DNA from: Leucobacter sp. cx-42
Lineage (GTDB): Bacteria > Actinomycetota > Actinomycetes > Actinomycetales > Microbacteriaceae
DNA: 64,000 bases
Assembly: GCF_014529985.1 (NCBI RefSeq)
Contig: NZ_JACVMU010000004.1
Coordinates: 147,891-211,890, forward strand
Direction of reading: 5' to 3'
The notes under the pieces were generated by a model that had not been told where the DNA came from, did not search any database, and worked only from the letters and a program-made list of their open reading frames with translations. Below, piece by piece: positions 16,174 through 25,595 of this stretch. The number at the start of each line of letters is the position of its first letter. Position 1 is the first letter of the stretch. The translations under genes and the position numbers were made by a program.

Positions 16174-17280
16174 CTAGTTCAGCTCGGTCGCGCCAGCGGC
16201 CGCGAGGCGGCGGCGCACCTCCTCGATCGGAATCTCGTAGCCTGCACGGCCGGTGGGGCCGAACGCGGTTGTCGCCCGCAGGATCGAGTTGATGAGCGCC
16301 TCCTCGACGGCAAGCATGGTCGCGTGAAACATCGGCGACAGGTCGTTGTCGTTGGGGGCGATAGCCGGATCCGCCACTGAGAAAGCGATTGCATAGTCAC
16401 CGCTCCCCTGGTCATAGTCGGCGCCAACTCCGCGCATTGCGTACGCTGCACGGCGCGCAAGTCGCTCAAGCTGACGCGATTCGAGCGGCGCATCGGTCGC
16501 GACGACGATCATGCACGAGTTGCCGATCGTGTCGGCAGTCGTGCCCTCAAGCATCTCGGCGGCTGGCATCGGAACGCCAGCGATGCGCAGCATGCCGGTG
16601 AAGTTGCTCTGCACGATCGCACCAACGGTGTACTCAGGCGCGGGCGCGCCAGCGCCGTCGCCACCAGCAGACCCGATCTTCACGCGGCGCGACGAGGTGC
16701 CGATGCCGCCCTTGAAACCGAGCGCGGTGGTGCCGGTTCCGGCGCCAACACAGCCCTCGGCCACGGGTCCGGTGACCGCGGAAGCAAGCGCTTCGGCAAC
16801 GTGCTCGGGGCCGACGGGACGATCGCGGATCGCCGACAGCGCCCCATCATTCGTCTCGCCAACGACCGGGTTCAGCGTCGTCGTCTTCTCGTGGGCGGGA
16901 GTGGTGAGCAGCTCTGCGACGAGCGCGTCTGCGACGCGGAATGCCGACAGCGTACTCGTCAGCAGAATCGGCGTCTCGATCGCGCCAAGCTCCTGCAGCT
17001 GGGTCGCACCGACAAGTTTGCCGTAGCCGTTGCCCACCGCGAGCGCGGCGGGCAGGTGCCGACGCTCGTTGGTGAGCTGGTCGGGGACGATCGCGGTCAC
17101 ACCGGTGTTGTACTTCTCGCTGATGATCGTCGATTGGCCGATCCGCACGCCCGGCACATCAGTGATGGCGTTGAGTGGGCCACGAGCGTACTTGCCGGCA
17201 CCAATGCCGAGTTCGTCGAGTCGGGGGCGCGGGTTAGTTCCCGCTGCCGAGCTTGCGCCCGGGGTCTCTACACGCTCCAT
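16174..17280 (-). CDS. P1-family aminopeptidase (DmpA/BapA-like, S58)
   Basis: A 368-residue member of the P1 peptidase family, which self-cleaves to expose a nucleophile and removes D- or beta-amino acids from peptides or amides. The N-terminal AITDVPGVRIG segment is typical, as is the cleavage region GNSCMIVVATDAPL, in which S255 is the likely new N-terminal nucleophile by alignment with DmpA. ATG 17280 has AAGGAG 8 nt upstream; a much longer open frame continues upstream but is not family sequence. Its start overlaps the racemase stop by 13 bp. No signal peptide is visible, so it should act on imported peptides. Confidence 0.9.
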   Translation of the reverse strand: MERVETPGASSAAGTNPRPRLDELGIGAGKYARGPLNAITDVPGVRIGQSTIISEKYNTGVTAIVPDQLTNERRHLPAALAVGNGYGKLVGATQLQELGAIETPILLTSTLSAFRVADALVAELLTTPAHEKTTTLNPVVGETNDGALSAIRDRPVGPEHVAEALASAVTGPVAEGCVGAGTGTTALGFKGGIGTSSRRVKIGSAGGDGAGAPAPEYTVGAIVQSNFTGMLRIAGVPMPAAEMLEGTTADTIGNSCMIVVATDAPLESRQLERLARRAAYAMRGVGADYDQGSGDYAIAFSVADPAIAPNDNDLSPMFHATMLAVEEALINSILRATTAFGPTGRAGYEIPIEEVRRRLAAAGATELN

Positions 17281-18038
17281 GCGCGCTGCTCCTTCATAGT
17301 TGCGGGATGGGCGCTTCCGCTGAACGCCCAGTCCACGACGGCGTGCGCGAGCACGTCCGTTGAGTCGATGAGTGGCACCTCGAGGTGCGCACTGCCTGCG
17401 AGGGCGACGGGAATCTCGGTGCACCCCGCGATCACCACGCCCGCCCCTGATTGCGAGAGTTCGGTCACGGCCTGCTCGAGCAGCCGGGTTGCCTCGGCGT
17501 CCTGTGGCTGCTTTTTTACGAGGCGGATCGCGTCCATCACGTTGCTCTGCAGCCGTTCGTCTGGCAGCATCACGGCGACGCCACGCTCTGCAAATGCCTG
17601 CTCGTACAGACGGGCGCGGATCGTTCCATGCGTTGCCAGGATGCCAACGCTCCCACCTGCCTGCAGCATGCCGAGTGCGCGGTCGCGGGTGGCCGCGATC
17701 ATGTCGAGTACCGGGACGTCCACCGCTGCGCGGATCTCTGGCAGGAACGCGTGCGCCGTATTGCACGGCACGGCGATGACGTGAGCGCCGGAGTTTTCGA
17801 GGATCCGCGCCCCATCAGCAAGCTGCCTACCGGGGTGTGGGCCGCGGTCAACGAGCGCGCCGGTGCGGTCGGGGATGGTGGGGTCGGACCAAATGAGGGT
17901 GCGCAGGTGGTCCTGGTCGCGTTCGGCTGGCGTGATCTGGACGATCTTGCCGTAGAAGTCCGCGGTAGCCGCGGGCCCCATTCCGCCGAGCACGCCGACG
18001 ACGCGGCGCGCACCCTCAGGGTCGGCAGCGAGTGTCAT
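17268..18038 (-). CDS. Aspartate/glutamate racemase family protein
   Basis: A 256-residue cofactor-independent racemase. It begins VVGVLGGMGPAATADFYGK, and has the two catalytic cysteines C92 in PCNTAHAF and C206 in GCTEIPVAL. It should interconvert L- and D-forms of aspartate, glutamate or a related amino acid in the cytosol. Its start overlaps the ABC ATPase stop by 4 bp (ATGA) and its end overlaps the P1 peptidase start, so all are one tightly coupled operon. Together they suggest import and processing of D-amino-acid compounds. Confidence 0.9.
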   Translation of the reverse strand: MTLAADPEGARRVVGVLGGMGPAATADFYGKIVQITPAERDQDHLRTLIWSDPTIPDRTGALVDRGPHPGRQLADGARILENSGAHVIAVPCNTAHAFLPEIRAAVDVPVLDMIAATRDRALGMLQAGGSVGILATHGTIRARLYEQAFAERGVAVMLPDERLQSNVMDAIRLVKKQPQDAEATRLLEQAVTELSQSGAGVVIAGCTEIPVALAGSAHLEVPLIDSTDVLAHAVVDWAFSGSAHPATMKEQRAWSV

Positions 18039-18799
18039 CGCACGCGCTCCAGGAACCCGCGAATGCGCTGCGAGTCGGTCGCCGTGAGGACGCTCTCTGG
18101 GGTGCCGGTCTCGAGCACTCGTCCCTCGTCGAAGAAGCTCAGCGTATCGCCGACCTCGCGGGCGAAGCCGATCTCGTGCGTGACCACGATCATCGTCATG
18201 CCTTCGCGAGCGAGCTGCTTCATGATTTCGAGGACCTCGTCGACCAGCTCAGGGTCAAGCGCCGAGGTGGGCTCATCGAAGAGGATGAGCTCGGGGTCCA
18301 TCGCGAGCGCGCGGGCGATCGCCACGCGCTGCTGCTGGCCACCGGAGAGCTGATGCGGGCGCTTGTGCATGTGATCCGCTAGCCCGACGCGAGCGAGCTC
18401 ACGCTCAGCACGTGCGTTCGCATCAGCGCGCGACATGCGCTTCACGTGAATGAGGCTTGCCGCAACGTTCTCTACCGCGTCGTAGTGGTTGTAGAGGTTG
18501 AAGCGCTGGAACACCATGCCGATGTGCGAGCGGAAGCTCGAAAGCTCCTTATCGGACCACTGGTGGTACTTGCCATCGCGCAGCTCGTATCCGACCTGCT
18601 CGCCGCGCACGAGCAGGCTGCCGCCGTCGATCGTTTCGAGGGCGTTGATGGTGCGCAGGAAGGTGGACTTGCCTGAGCCCGAGGGGCCAATGATGCAGCT
18701 CACCTCACCGCGGCGAACGGTGAAGTCAACACCGCGGAGTACTTCGTGCTGGCCGAACGACTTCCGGACGCCATGCGCTTCTACGAGGATGTCGTTCAT
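18035..18799 (-). CDS. Polar amino acid ABC transporter, ATP-binding protein
   Basis: A 254-residue ABC ATPase of the polar amino acid uptake family (GlnQ/HisP-like). Walker A GPSGSGKST is at residues 38-46, the signature LSGGQQQRVAIARAL near 143, and Walker B LILFDEPTSALDPE just after. A GAGG site precedes ATG 18799. It powers the permease immediately upstream, and is followed with overlap by the racemase and peptidase genes. Substrate is probably an amino acid or a small amino acid derivative. Confidence 0.93.
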   Translation of the reverse strand: MNDILVEAHGVRKSFGQHEVLRGVDFTVRRGEVSCIIGPSGSGKSTFLRTINALETIDGGSLLVRGEQVGYELRDGKYHQWSDKELSSFRSHIGMVFQRFNLYNHYDAVENVAASLIHVKRMSRADANARAERELARVGLADHMHKRPHQLSGGQQQRVAIARALAMDPELILFDEPTSALDPELVDEVLEIMKQLAREGMTMIVVTHEIGFAREVGDTLSFFDEGRVLETGTPESVLTATDSQRIRGFLERVR

Positions 18800-18801
18800 G
18801 G

Positions 18802-19770
18802 TCAGACCTCCGTCAATTCTTTGTTCTTCTTGCCATTTCGCGGGAGCATGATTGCGCCGGTCGCGACTTTGAGGAGGCGCTGGCTGAAGCCAGGGCCACG
18901 CACGAGATGGACGCGCTCCTCACCGAAGCGCTTCTCGAGTCGTGACTGCAGGTAGGTCGCTACCGCGGTCATGAACATGTACCAGAGGCTCGCAACGATG
19001 AGCAGCTCGATGATGAGGTTGTTCTGCTTGTAGATGCGGCTCGCGTTGGTCATGAGGTCGTTGCCAGCGACGACGACGATGAGCGAGGTCGTCTTGAGCA
19101 TCGAGATGAACTCGTTGCCCGTCGGCGGGATGATGATGCGCAGCGCCTGGGGCAGCACGATGAGCTGCATGGTCTGGCGGTGCGTCATGCCGCCGGCGAG
19201 GGCCGCCTCACGCTGACCGCGATCGACCGCCTGGATGCCGGCGCGCACGGTCTCTGCGAAGTACGCTGCGAGGTTCAGGCCGAGGCCGAGCAGGGCCGCA
19301 ACTGATCCGCTAATGAGCTGGTTCGTATCCCACCGCATGCCGATCTCCGTGAACGGAATCTTCAGCGTGATGTACGGCAGCAGGAATGCGAGGTTGAACC
19401 AGAAGATGAGCTGCACGAGCACCGGGGTGCCGCGGAAGAACCAGATGTAGCCCTCCGCAATCCAGCGCAGCACGGGGTTCTTGGACAGCTTCATCACTGC
19501 CAAGATCACACCGAGCACGAGACCAACAATGGTGGCGGCGATACTCACCCAGATAGTGACCAGTACGCCGTCGAGGATCGTCTTTGAGAATAGGTATTCC
19601 CACACGCGGTTCCAACGAATGTTCTCGTTGAAGATCACGATCGACACGGCCCACAGCACCGCCGCGACGGCGATTAGACCGACGATCCATCGACCCACAT
19701 GGAGTCGTGGCGCGATCTGGATCTGCGCGCCGTTTGCGCCGGGGAAGGGCGCTGTACGAGTCCCGCTCAT
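18802..19770 (-). CDS. Polar amino acid ABC transporter, permease (HisM/GlnP family)
   Basis: A 322-residue membrane protein. After a cytoplasmic N-terminus it has about five helices and the characteristic EAALAGGMTHRQTMQLIVLPQALRIIIPPTGNEF coupling (EAA) loop near residues 190-222. FFRGTPVLVQLIFW is typical of the HisMQ subfamily. ATG 19770 follows AGGAGAGG. A single permease gene suggests a homodimer. It lies between the solute-binding lipoprotein and the ATPase in one operon. Confidence 0.92.
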   Translation of the reverse strand: MSGTRTAPFPGANGAQIQIAPRLHVGRWIVGLIAVAAVLWAVSIVIFNENIRWNRVWEYLFSKTILDGVLVTIWVSIAATIVGLVLGVILAVMKLSKNPVLRWIAEGYIWFFRGTPVLVQLIFWFNLAFLLPYITLKIPFTEIGMRWDTNQLISGSVAALLGLGLNLAAYFAETVRAGIQAVDRGQREAALAGGMTHRQTMQLIVLPQALRIIIPPTGNEFISMLKTTSLIVVVAGNDLMTNASRIYKQNNLIIELLIVASLWYMFMTAVATYLQSRLEKRFGEERVHLVRGPGFSQRLLKVATGAIMLPRNGKKNKELTEV

Positions 19771-19823
19771 AGCTGGGGTCCTCTCCTATTGTTGGTTGTC
19801 GTGCTCGGTGTGATGCGGGGCGC

Positions 19824-20792
19824 TTACGCGCCGCCGTTAATCAGCGCCTCGTCGACTGCCATGCCTTCAACGTCCCACGCCTTGAGGATTTCAACGTAGG
19901 TACCGTTGTCGATGAGCTCCTGGAGCGCAGCCTGGACGGCCTTCGCGAGCTCAGGGTTTGCGTTGTCGATGCCGAGGCCCCAGAGGCTCTCGCCACCCTC
20001 GATGGCGACAGCGTCCATCTTGTTTTCGGGATCCGCCGCACGTGCCGCAGCTACGGGGTAGTCAGTGATCGTCGCGACTGCGCGACCGCTCTGCACTGCG
20101 AGGTTTGCTGCCGAGTCACCGTCGAACGCGAGGATCTCGTAGGGTGCCTTTCCAGCGTCTTCACACGCGGTCGAGAACTCACCAGCGAGCACCGCAGACG
20201 AACCTGAGTCAACAACCGCGACGATCTTGCCGCAGAGATCTTCAGGCTTCGCAATCTTCTCGGGGTTGCCGGTCGCAACGAGGAACGCGTTGCCCGCGCT
20301 CACGTAGTCAACGAAGGTGGTGGTCTCGCGACGCTCTTCGTTGTCGGTCATCGAGCTGACGAGCACGTCGTAACGCTTCGAGATGAGACCCGGAATCATC
20401 GAGTTGAATTCCTGATCTTCCATCTTCATCGAGACGCCGAGGGTGCGCGACACCGCGTGCGCGATTGCGGGGTCGACACCGATGATGCCGACGTTGTCGC
20501 TCGCCCACTCCTCCATGGGAGGGTAGCCAACCGAGGTGACCCAGGTCAGGCCGTCCTTCTTGAACTCATCGGGAAGCAGCGCAGCGACCTCAGCCGAGGG
20601 CTCGATGCCCTCGATGATGTCTTTCGCCTTCTCCTCGTCGTGGACCGCCATGAACTCGACAGCTGCGCTGTCCGAGCCCGAGTCCTTGTCATCGCCTGAC
20701 AGCGACTGGCCACCGCACGCGGTGAGGCTCAGCATTGCGAGGCTGGCAGTCAGGACACCTGCGGTCTGCAGGAATCGAGTGCTTTTCTTCAT
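19824..20792 (-). CDS. Amino acid ABC transporter, substrate-binding lipoprotein (SBP_bac_3)
   Basis: A 322-residue lipoprotein. A signal peptide ends in the lipobox LTAC with lipidated C26, followed by an acidic linker and a type 3 solute-binding domain with WVTSVGYPPMEEW, GVDPAIAHAVSRTLG and the RYDVLVSSMTDNEERRETTTFVDYV hinge region (read in parts). It captures an amino acid-like solute outside the cell for the adjacent permease. AAAGGAG lies 7 nt before ATG 20792. It is the first transporter gene of the operon, 44 bp after the amidohydrolase gene. Confidence 0.93.
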   Translation of the reverse strand: MKKSTRFLQTAGVLTASLAMLSLTACGGQSLSGDDKDSGSDSAAVEFMAVHDEEKAKDIIEGIEPSAEVAALLPDEFKKDGLTWVTSVGYPPMEEWASDNVGIIGVDPAIAHAVSRTLGVSMKMEDQEFNSMIPGLISKRYDVLVSSMTDNEERRETTTFVDYVSAGNAFLVATGNPEKIAKPEDLCGKIVAVVDSGSSAVLAGEFSTACEDAGKAPYEILAFDGDSAANLAVQSGRAVATITDYPVAAARAADPENKMDAVAIEGGESLWGLGIDNANPELAKAVQAALQELIDNGTYVEILKAWDVEGMAVDEALINGGA

Positions 20793-20836
20793 GGTGTTTC
20801 TCCTTTGAACACTGGGTTTCGGGGGCGAGGCCGCAG

Positions 20837-22423
20837 TTAGCGGGACTCGTGCACGATGCGGCCGTCAACGACGACGGTGCGCACCTGCAAGTTGGGGATT
20901 TCGCGCGGATCGACGGCGAAGATGTCGCGATCCAGGACGACGAAGTCTGCGAGCTGGCCAGGCGCAAGGCGGCCAACCTGGTGGCCGAGATTCGCCGCGT
21001 CAGCACCGGCCGCGGTGAACCGCTGCAGTGCCTCGAGCAGGCTGATCCGCTGCTCCGGCTCGCGGCCGCCAGCCGGCTCACCCGCGCGGTTCTCGCGGGT
21101 GACCGCGGCGTGCACGCCGAAGAGCGGGTTCGCGGGTTCGACGGGAGCGTCCGAGCCGAAGGCGAGGAGCGCTCCCGAGTCGATCAGCGAGCGCCACGGG
21201 TAGTGAGCGATATCGCGGTCACCGATGAGCTCGTGGCTCAGCGGGAAGTCAGTCGTGCAGTGAATAGGCTGCAGCGAGGCAACAACGTTGAGCTTCGTGA
21301 ACCGTTCAACGTCTGCCCACTGGAGGTGCTGACCGTGCTCAACGCGGTTCAACAGCCCCTGCTCTGCGGCGAGCGCGGCCACGCGTTCGTAGGCGTCGAG
21401 GACGTTGGTGTTGGCCCGGTCGCCGATCGCGTGGGTGGCGACGGCAATGCCGTTGCTCACCGCCTGTTCGACCTGCGCGCAGAGTTCCTCGAAGGGCACG
21501 ATTGCGATGCCGTGATTGCCAGGTTCGTCGACGAAGTCCTCGTGCATGAACGCGGTGTGCGAGCCGAGCGCACCGTCCGAGTACAGTTTCACCGGGCCCT
21601 CGGTGATCCACTCATCGCCGTCACCGGTACGGCGACCCGCTGCGATCGTCCGGTCCAGATCCGCGGCCGCACTGCCGAGATGGGCGCGGATCCGCAAGCG
21701 ACCATCGGCCTGCAGCCGCAGCATGCCCTGGCGTACGTCGTCACCGTCGAAGTTCGTGATGTGGGTGATGCCGACCGCGAGCAGCTCGCGCTGGGCGAGG
21801 TCGAGGCTCTCGTGCAGCGTGCTGATGAGTGCGGCCTCTGACAGGTCGCGGATCTCATCCATCGCAGATTCGAAGAGCCAGCCCGTCGGCTCCCCCGCCT
21901 CGTCGCGATCGATGCGCCCGCCGACGGGGTCTGCCGTGTTGCGGTCGATGCCCACCGCTGCAAGGCCTGCCGAGTTCGCCCAGACCGAGTGCCCATCAAC
22001 GCTCGGGAGCGCAACAGGGCGGTCGCCGAACACGGTGTCGAGGCGTGCGCGGTGCGGGGTTTCGCCGTCGGTCCACTGGTTCTGGTTCCAACGGCCGCCG
22101 AGTACCCACTCGCTCCCGGGATGTTCAACCTTCCACACGCGAAGCAGGTCGAGCGTCTCTGCAAGCGAGGTCGCCTCGCGCAGGTCGGGTGCTTCGAGCT
22201 CGCGCGCGAGGTTGCCGATGTGGAAGTGCGCGTCGTGGAAGCCGGGGAGCACGATGCCACCCTCGAGCTGCACGGTCTCGGTGCCTTCGGGGCTCTGCGC
22301 CCGCAGGTTTTCCTCGGTGCCGAGGGCAACGATCCGCCCATCGGTCACGAGCATGGCGCTCACAGTGCTGGCATCGCTCTCCAGTGTGTGGATTGCAGGA
22401 TGCAAGAAAAGCGTGGACACCAT
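20837..22423 (-). CDS. YtcJ-like metal-dependent amidohydrolase
   Basis: A 528-residue amidohydrolase of the YtcJ/Amidohydro_3 family. The metal-binding HxH is H66 and H68 in GFHDAHFHIGNL; later family features include SVDGHSVWANS, AVATHAIGDRANTNVLDAYE and FGSDAPVEPANPLFGVHAAVTR. No signal peptide is seen. Such enzymes hydrolyse N-acyl or amide bonds of diverse small molecules. It is the first gene of the minus-strand block with the amino acid importer, racemase and P1 peptidase, and diverges from a LysR gene. I chose ATG 22423; GTG 22432 lies nearer AAGGG and is possible. Confidence 0.88.
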   Translation of the reverse strand: MVSTLFLHPAIHTLESDASTVSAMLVTDGRIVALGTEENLRAQSPEGTETVQLEGGIVLPGFHDAHFHIGNLARELEAPDLREATSLAETLDLLRVWKVEHPGSEWVLGGRWNQNQWTDGETPHRARLDTVFGDRPVALPSVDGHSVWANSAGLAAVGIDRNTADPVGGRIDRDEAGEPTGWLFESAMDEIRDLSEAALISTLHESLDLAQRELLAVGITHITNFDGDDVRQGMLRLQADGRLRIRAHLGSAAADLDRTIAAGRRTGDGDEWITEGPVKLYSDGALGSHTAFMHEDFVDEPGNHGIAIVPFEELCAQVEQAVSNGIAVATHAIGDRANTNVLDAYERVAALAAEQGLLNRVEHGQHLQWADVERFTKLNVVASLQPIHCTTDFPLSHELIGDRDIAHYPWRSLIDSGALLAFGSDAPVEPANPLFGVHAAVTRENRAGEPAGGREPEQRISLLEALQRFTAAGADAANLGHQVGRLAPGQLADFVVLDRDIFAVDPREIPNLQVRTVVVDGRIVHESR

Positions 22424-22529
22424 AAGGATCACTTACCCTTTCGAAATCACCGGTGAGTTCGTCGTTCGCCTCAGATTAGATCAGGAAGCACGCATGATTC
22501 CACCTGAGGGGTCAGAGAATTCGCTATCC

Positions 22530-22554
22530 TGAGCATCAGCATTACTTACGCTCA
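22530..22554. promoter_or_regulatory. Candidate LysR operator between amidohydrolase and LysR genes
   Basis: TGAGC (22530-22534) and GCTCA (22550-22554) form a dyad with a 15-bp spacer in the divergent promoter region, 18 bp before the LysR start. The arms are short, so this is tentative. Confidence 0.3.
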
Positions 22555-22572
22555 ACGCCGATCGGAGATCCA

Positions 22573-23484
22573 ATGCTCAACCCCGTTCACCTGCGCACCC
22601 TGCTTGAGGTGGTGCGTCTGGGTTCGTTCGCAGCCGCCGCCAACCGCCTCGGCTACACCCCGTCGGCCGTCTCGCAGCAGATGACCGCGCTCGAAAGCGA
22701 CTCGGGCATCAAGCTGTTTGAGCGCGGCGCCCGCAGCGCCCGCCCGACCCGCGCAGCCGAGGTCATGGCCGAGCACGCGGTCGCGGTACTCAGCGAACTC
22801 GACTCCCTCATCGAGGCGGCGTCTGGCATCGACCGTGAGACGAGCAGTGAACTCCGCATGAGCGTCTATGCGAGTCTCGCGCACCAGATCTTCCCCGCGC
22901 TCCTCGCAGAACAGCTTGCTGACGAGCCCTCGCTCGCGATCCGCCTCACGGTGCGGGACCCATCACCGGCCGTACAGGCGCTGCGCAGTGGCGAGGAGGT
23001 CGACGTCTCCCTTGTCTACCGTGTGGGTGACAGCGGCCTCTCCTGGCCCGACTCCGTGCGCGCGGTGTATCTCGGCGAGGATCGGTACCGCGTCCTCGCC
23101 CCCACCAGCTGGCACCTCCACGAACAGGAAACCGTCACGCCCGAACAGCTCGTCGGCCGCGCCTGGGTCATGCACCACAGCGGCAATAGCGATAGCGACG
23201 AGATCGAGAGCCTGTTCGCGGCGCAGGGCCTCAAGCCGCGCACCGTCGCTCGCTGCGACGACTTCGCCGTCACTGCAAAGCTCGTCGCGAGCGGATACGC
23301 CGCCGCCTTCGTCCCCGAGGCAGCCCTCCGTGATCTGCCGCCGGGCGCGAGCATTCTGCACGTGCCGGAGCTCATGCTCGTCCGCCATGTGTGGGCGCTC
23401 TGCTCCCAGCGCGGCATGCAGCAGCCAACCCAGCGCCTGCTGCAGCGCCTCCGCGAAACGCTCGCGGCCACGGCACTGAGCTAG
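22573..23484 (+). CDS. LysR-family transcriptional regulator
   Basis: A 303-residue LysR-type regulator: the winged helix starts LNPVHLRTLLEVVRLGSF and includes AANRLGYTPSAVSQQMTALE, followed by a substrate-binding-like domain from about residue 95. GGAGA lies before ATG 22573. It diverges from the YtcJ-like amidohydrolase and importer operon, so it is the probable local regulator of that block. It converges with the amidase gene. Confidence 0.92.
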   Translation: MLNPVHLRTLLEVVRLGSFAAAANRLGYTPSAVSQQMTALESDSGIKLFERGARSARPTRAAEVMAEHAVAVLSELDSLIEAASGIDRETSSELRMSVYASLAHQIFPALLAEQLADEPSLAIRLTVRDPSPAVQALRSGEEVDVSLVYRVGDSGLSWPDSVRAVYLGEDRYRVLAPTSWHLHEQETVTPEQLVGRAWVMHHSGNSDSDEIESLFAAQGLKPRTVARCDDFAVTAKLVASGYAAAFVPEAALRDLPPGASILHVPELMLVRHVWALCSQRGMQQPTQRLLQRLRETLAATALS

Positions 23485-23511
23485 CTGGGTTGGTGAGTGG
23501 CGGATCCGCCC

Positions 23512-24711
23512 CTACGCCAACGCCGGCAGGACCGGCGCAAGGCCAGCCGCTTCGAGCGCAAGCCCGAGCGCGAGCACGTGGTCTTCCGTGAGACCGGTGA
23601 TGAGGAAGTTACCAATCGCGAGCGAGGCAAGATTGAGCGCCGACGCGGGGATCGTGTACAACCCGAGCAGATTGCGGTAGTCGACCTCGTCATCCGTTGC
23701 ACGTGGAACGGGCAGGCCCAGCACGGGGCTCACCACCGAGGTCACGCCCTTCATCTTGCACTCGACCAGCACACGGTCGCGGATCGCGCCAAGCGCAGCC
23801 ATGCGCTCCTCGTACTCGGCTGCCTGGACACCCTGGGTGTTCGCCATCTTGGCGGCAACGTTCGGGTCGTAGTCATCCGCCAGCCGCGGGTAGGTTGCCG
23901 CGTGCGTCCGCGCGATCTCCGCGCGGAACGGCGCCCAGAACTCGTCCTCAATCTCCTCGAGCGGGAATTCGAGCGCGACCGGCTCGACACCGAGGCCTTT
24001 CAGGAGCTCGAGCGCTCGGGGATCGGGGTCACCGAAGAAACCGACTTTCTCGGGCAGCGCGCGCTCTTCTCCCGAAGACACTGCGCCGTGACGCACTGAT
24101 CCGCGCCCTGCCGAGCGCCCCGCGCGCATCGCCTGCCATGCCGCATCGACCAACTGCACCGTGCCCGCCATCGGCCCAACCGTGTCAAACGATGGGCACA
24201 GCGGGAAGACCCCGGCAAGATCGAGCGAGCCATTGCGCGGGCGCAGGCCCACCGTCGCGGTGCATGCGGCGGGGATGCGGATCGACCCAGCCGTATCCGT
24301 TCCCAACGCGATATCACTCACTCCGCCCGCGATGGCTGCGGCGCTGCCGCCGGAGGATCCGCCGGGGACGTGGTCTGGGAAGCGCGGGTTCGGCGTTCTG
24401 CCGTGCCACGGATTGTCACTGCTCACGCCGTATGCGAACTCGTGCAGGTTCACCTTCGCGTTGACACGTGCACCGGCGGCTTCGAGCGCCGCGACAACGG
24501 GTGCCGTGCGCAGGGCAGCCTCGCGGCCAAGCAGCTGCGAACCGGCGGTCGTCGGGACACCCGCGACGTCGATGTTGTCTTTCACCGCGAGGGTGAGGCC
24601 AGCGAGCGGGGTTGCTTCGGGCGCTTCTGGGCACTCCGTGCCCTCCGCACTGTCTGCTGCGAGGTCGATCGCGGTGATGACGATGCCACCATTGGCATTC
24701 TGTGAGCTCAT
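23512..24711 (-). CDS. Amidase (amidase signature family)
   Basis: A 399-residue amidase signature enzyme, a little short for the family. The Ser-cisSer-Lys triad is visible: K44 in LAVKDNIDV, S119 in PGGSSGGSAAA, and nucleophile S143 in GTDTAGSIRIP. It hydrolyses amides to acids and ammonia. The start at ATG 24711 is preferred to GTG 24720, though no strong ribosome binding site is visible for either. It converges with the LysR gene and may belong to the same nitrogen-scavenging region as the P1 peptidase and amidohydrolase. Substrate is unknown. Confidence 0.88.
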   Translation of the reverse strand: MSSQNANGGIVITAIDLAADSAEGTECPEAPEATPLAGLTLAVKDNIDVAGVPTTAGSQLLGREAALRTAPVVAALEAAGARVNAKVNLHEFAYGVSSDNPWHGRTPNPRFPDHVPGGSSGGSAAAIAGGVSDIALGTDTAGSIRIPAACTATVGLRPRNGSLDLAGVFPLCPSFDTVGPMAGTVQLVDAAWQAMRAGRSAGRGSVRHGAVSSGEERALPEKVGFFGDPDPRALELLKGLGVEPVALEFPLEEIEDEFWAPFRAEIARTHAATYPRLADDYDPNVAAKMANTQGVQAAEYEERMAALGAIRDRVLVECKMKGVTSVVSPVLGLPVPRATDDEVDYRNLLGLYTIPASALNLASLAIGNFLITGLTEDHVLALGLALEAAGLAPVLPALA

Positions 24712-24755
24712 GCGGAACACGCTATCGGTTTCGGCTGCCTTGCCATAGCCCCAAG

Positions 24756-25534
24756 TCAGAACAGGGTGGGCGGAGCTTCTGGGGTTCGAGCGGCCGACCC
24801 GCGCGCCGTGCGATTGACGCTCCTGGCCTGCTGCACCGGGCCTGCTGGGATCATCGCGCGCGAAAGTTCCTCTGACCAGGCAACCGAGGCGAGCGCGAGC
24901 TCTCGGTCACCGGGCTGGGTCGGGTCGAGCCAGGCCTCGTGCATCTCGGGCGGGATCACGAGCGGCATGCGGTCGTGCACGCTCGCGGCCTCACCGACCG
25001 CACTGCGCGTCACCATCGAGTAGGTGACGAGATCTGAACCGTCGGCGTCCTGCACGGTCGAGGTGATCGCGGCGATGCCGAAGGTGCCCCCCCCGTCGGA
25101 TGTTCAAACCGCACCCCCTTCTCCACGTACCAGCTCGCGGGAATGATCGCCCGGTGCTGAAACTCCGATGACCACGACTGCAGCAGCCTGTCGCTGCGCG
25201 AGTTGAACGCCGAGAACTTCACGGGGCCGGTGCTGTTCTTCCAGATCCACCACCAGGCGAAACGGAGCTCGCGGTCGAACGCGGCAGGGCCGGCAGCCGC
25301 GCCTGCCGCCGTGCCCGCCGCGGAGCCTGCCGCCGCCACTCCCGCATCTCCAGCCGCGAGGATGATCGGGTTCAAATTCCGAGCATTCCGGCCAGTGATC
25401 TTGGCATTGCCCTGCTGCGACTCCCACCAGCCAGCGAGTTCAAGCGTCTCTGCCTGGCCATCGAGCGGGACGAACGGCTGGCCGTCGATACCGATCGCGG
25501 ATCCGCCATGTCGAAGTCCCGTTGATGCGCACAT
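24756..25534 (-). pseudogene. SRAP (YedK/HMCES-like) gene with frameshift in a C8/G8 run
   Basis: The first frame starts MCAS at 25534 (the catalytic Cys2 after Met removal) and carries FSAFNSRSD and IIPASWYVEKGVRFE, equal to the Asn and Glu active-site segments of SRAP proteins. It is broken at 25087-25094, a run of eight C on the plus strand. Adding one base or removing two continues as GTFGIAAITSTVQDADG into the second frame, which holds VHDRMPLVIPPE with the catalytic histidine. An Ala/Gly-rich insertion of about 25 residues lies near codon 70. SRAP proteins crosslink to abasic sites in single-stranded DNA. It could be a true pseudogene, a slippage-switched gene or a sequencing error. Confidence 0.8.
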
Positions 25535-25595
25535 GCCTTCAGGGTACGTCGCACCACCGACATCGTCGAGGGGTCACAAGAAATGGGTCTCAGCC

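Noticed and set aside
16174..17766. P1 peptidase with a 160-residue N-terminal extension
   Set aside because: The extension overlaps the racemase in another frame; the family begins at ATG 17280 with a good ribosome binding site.
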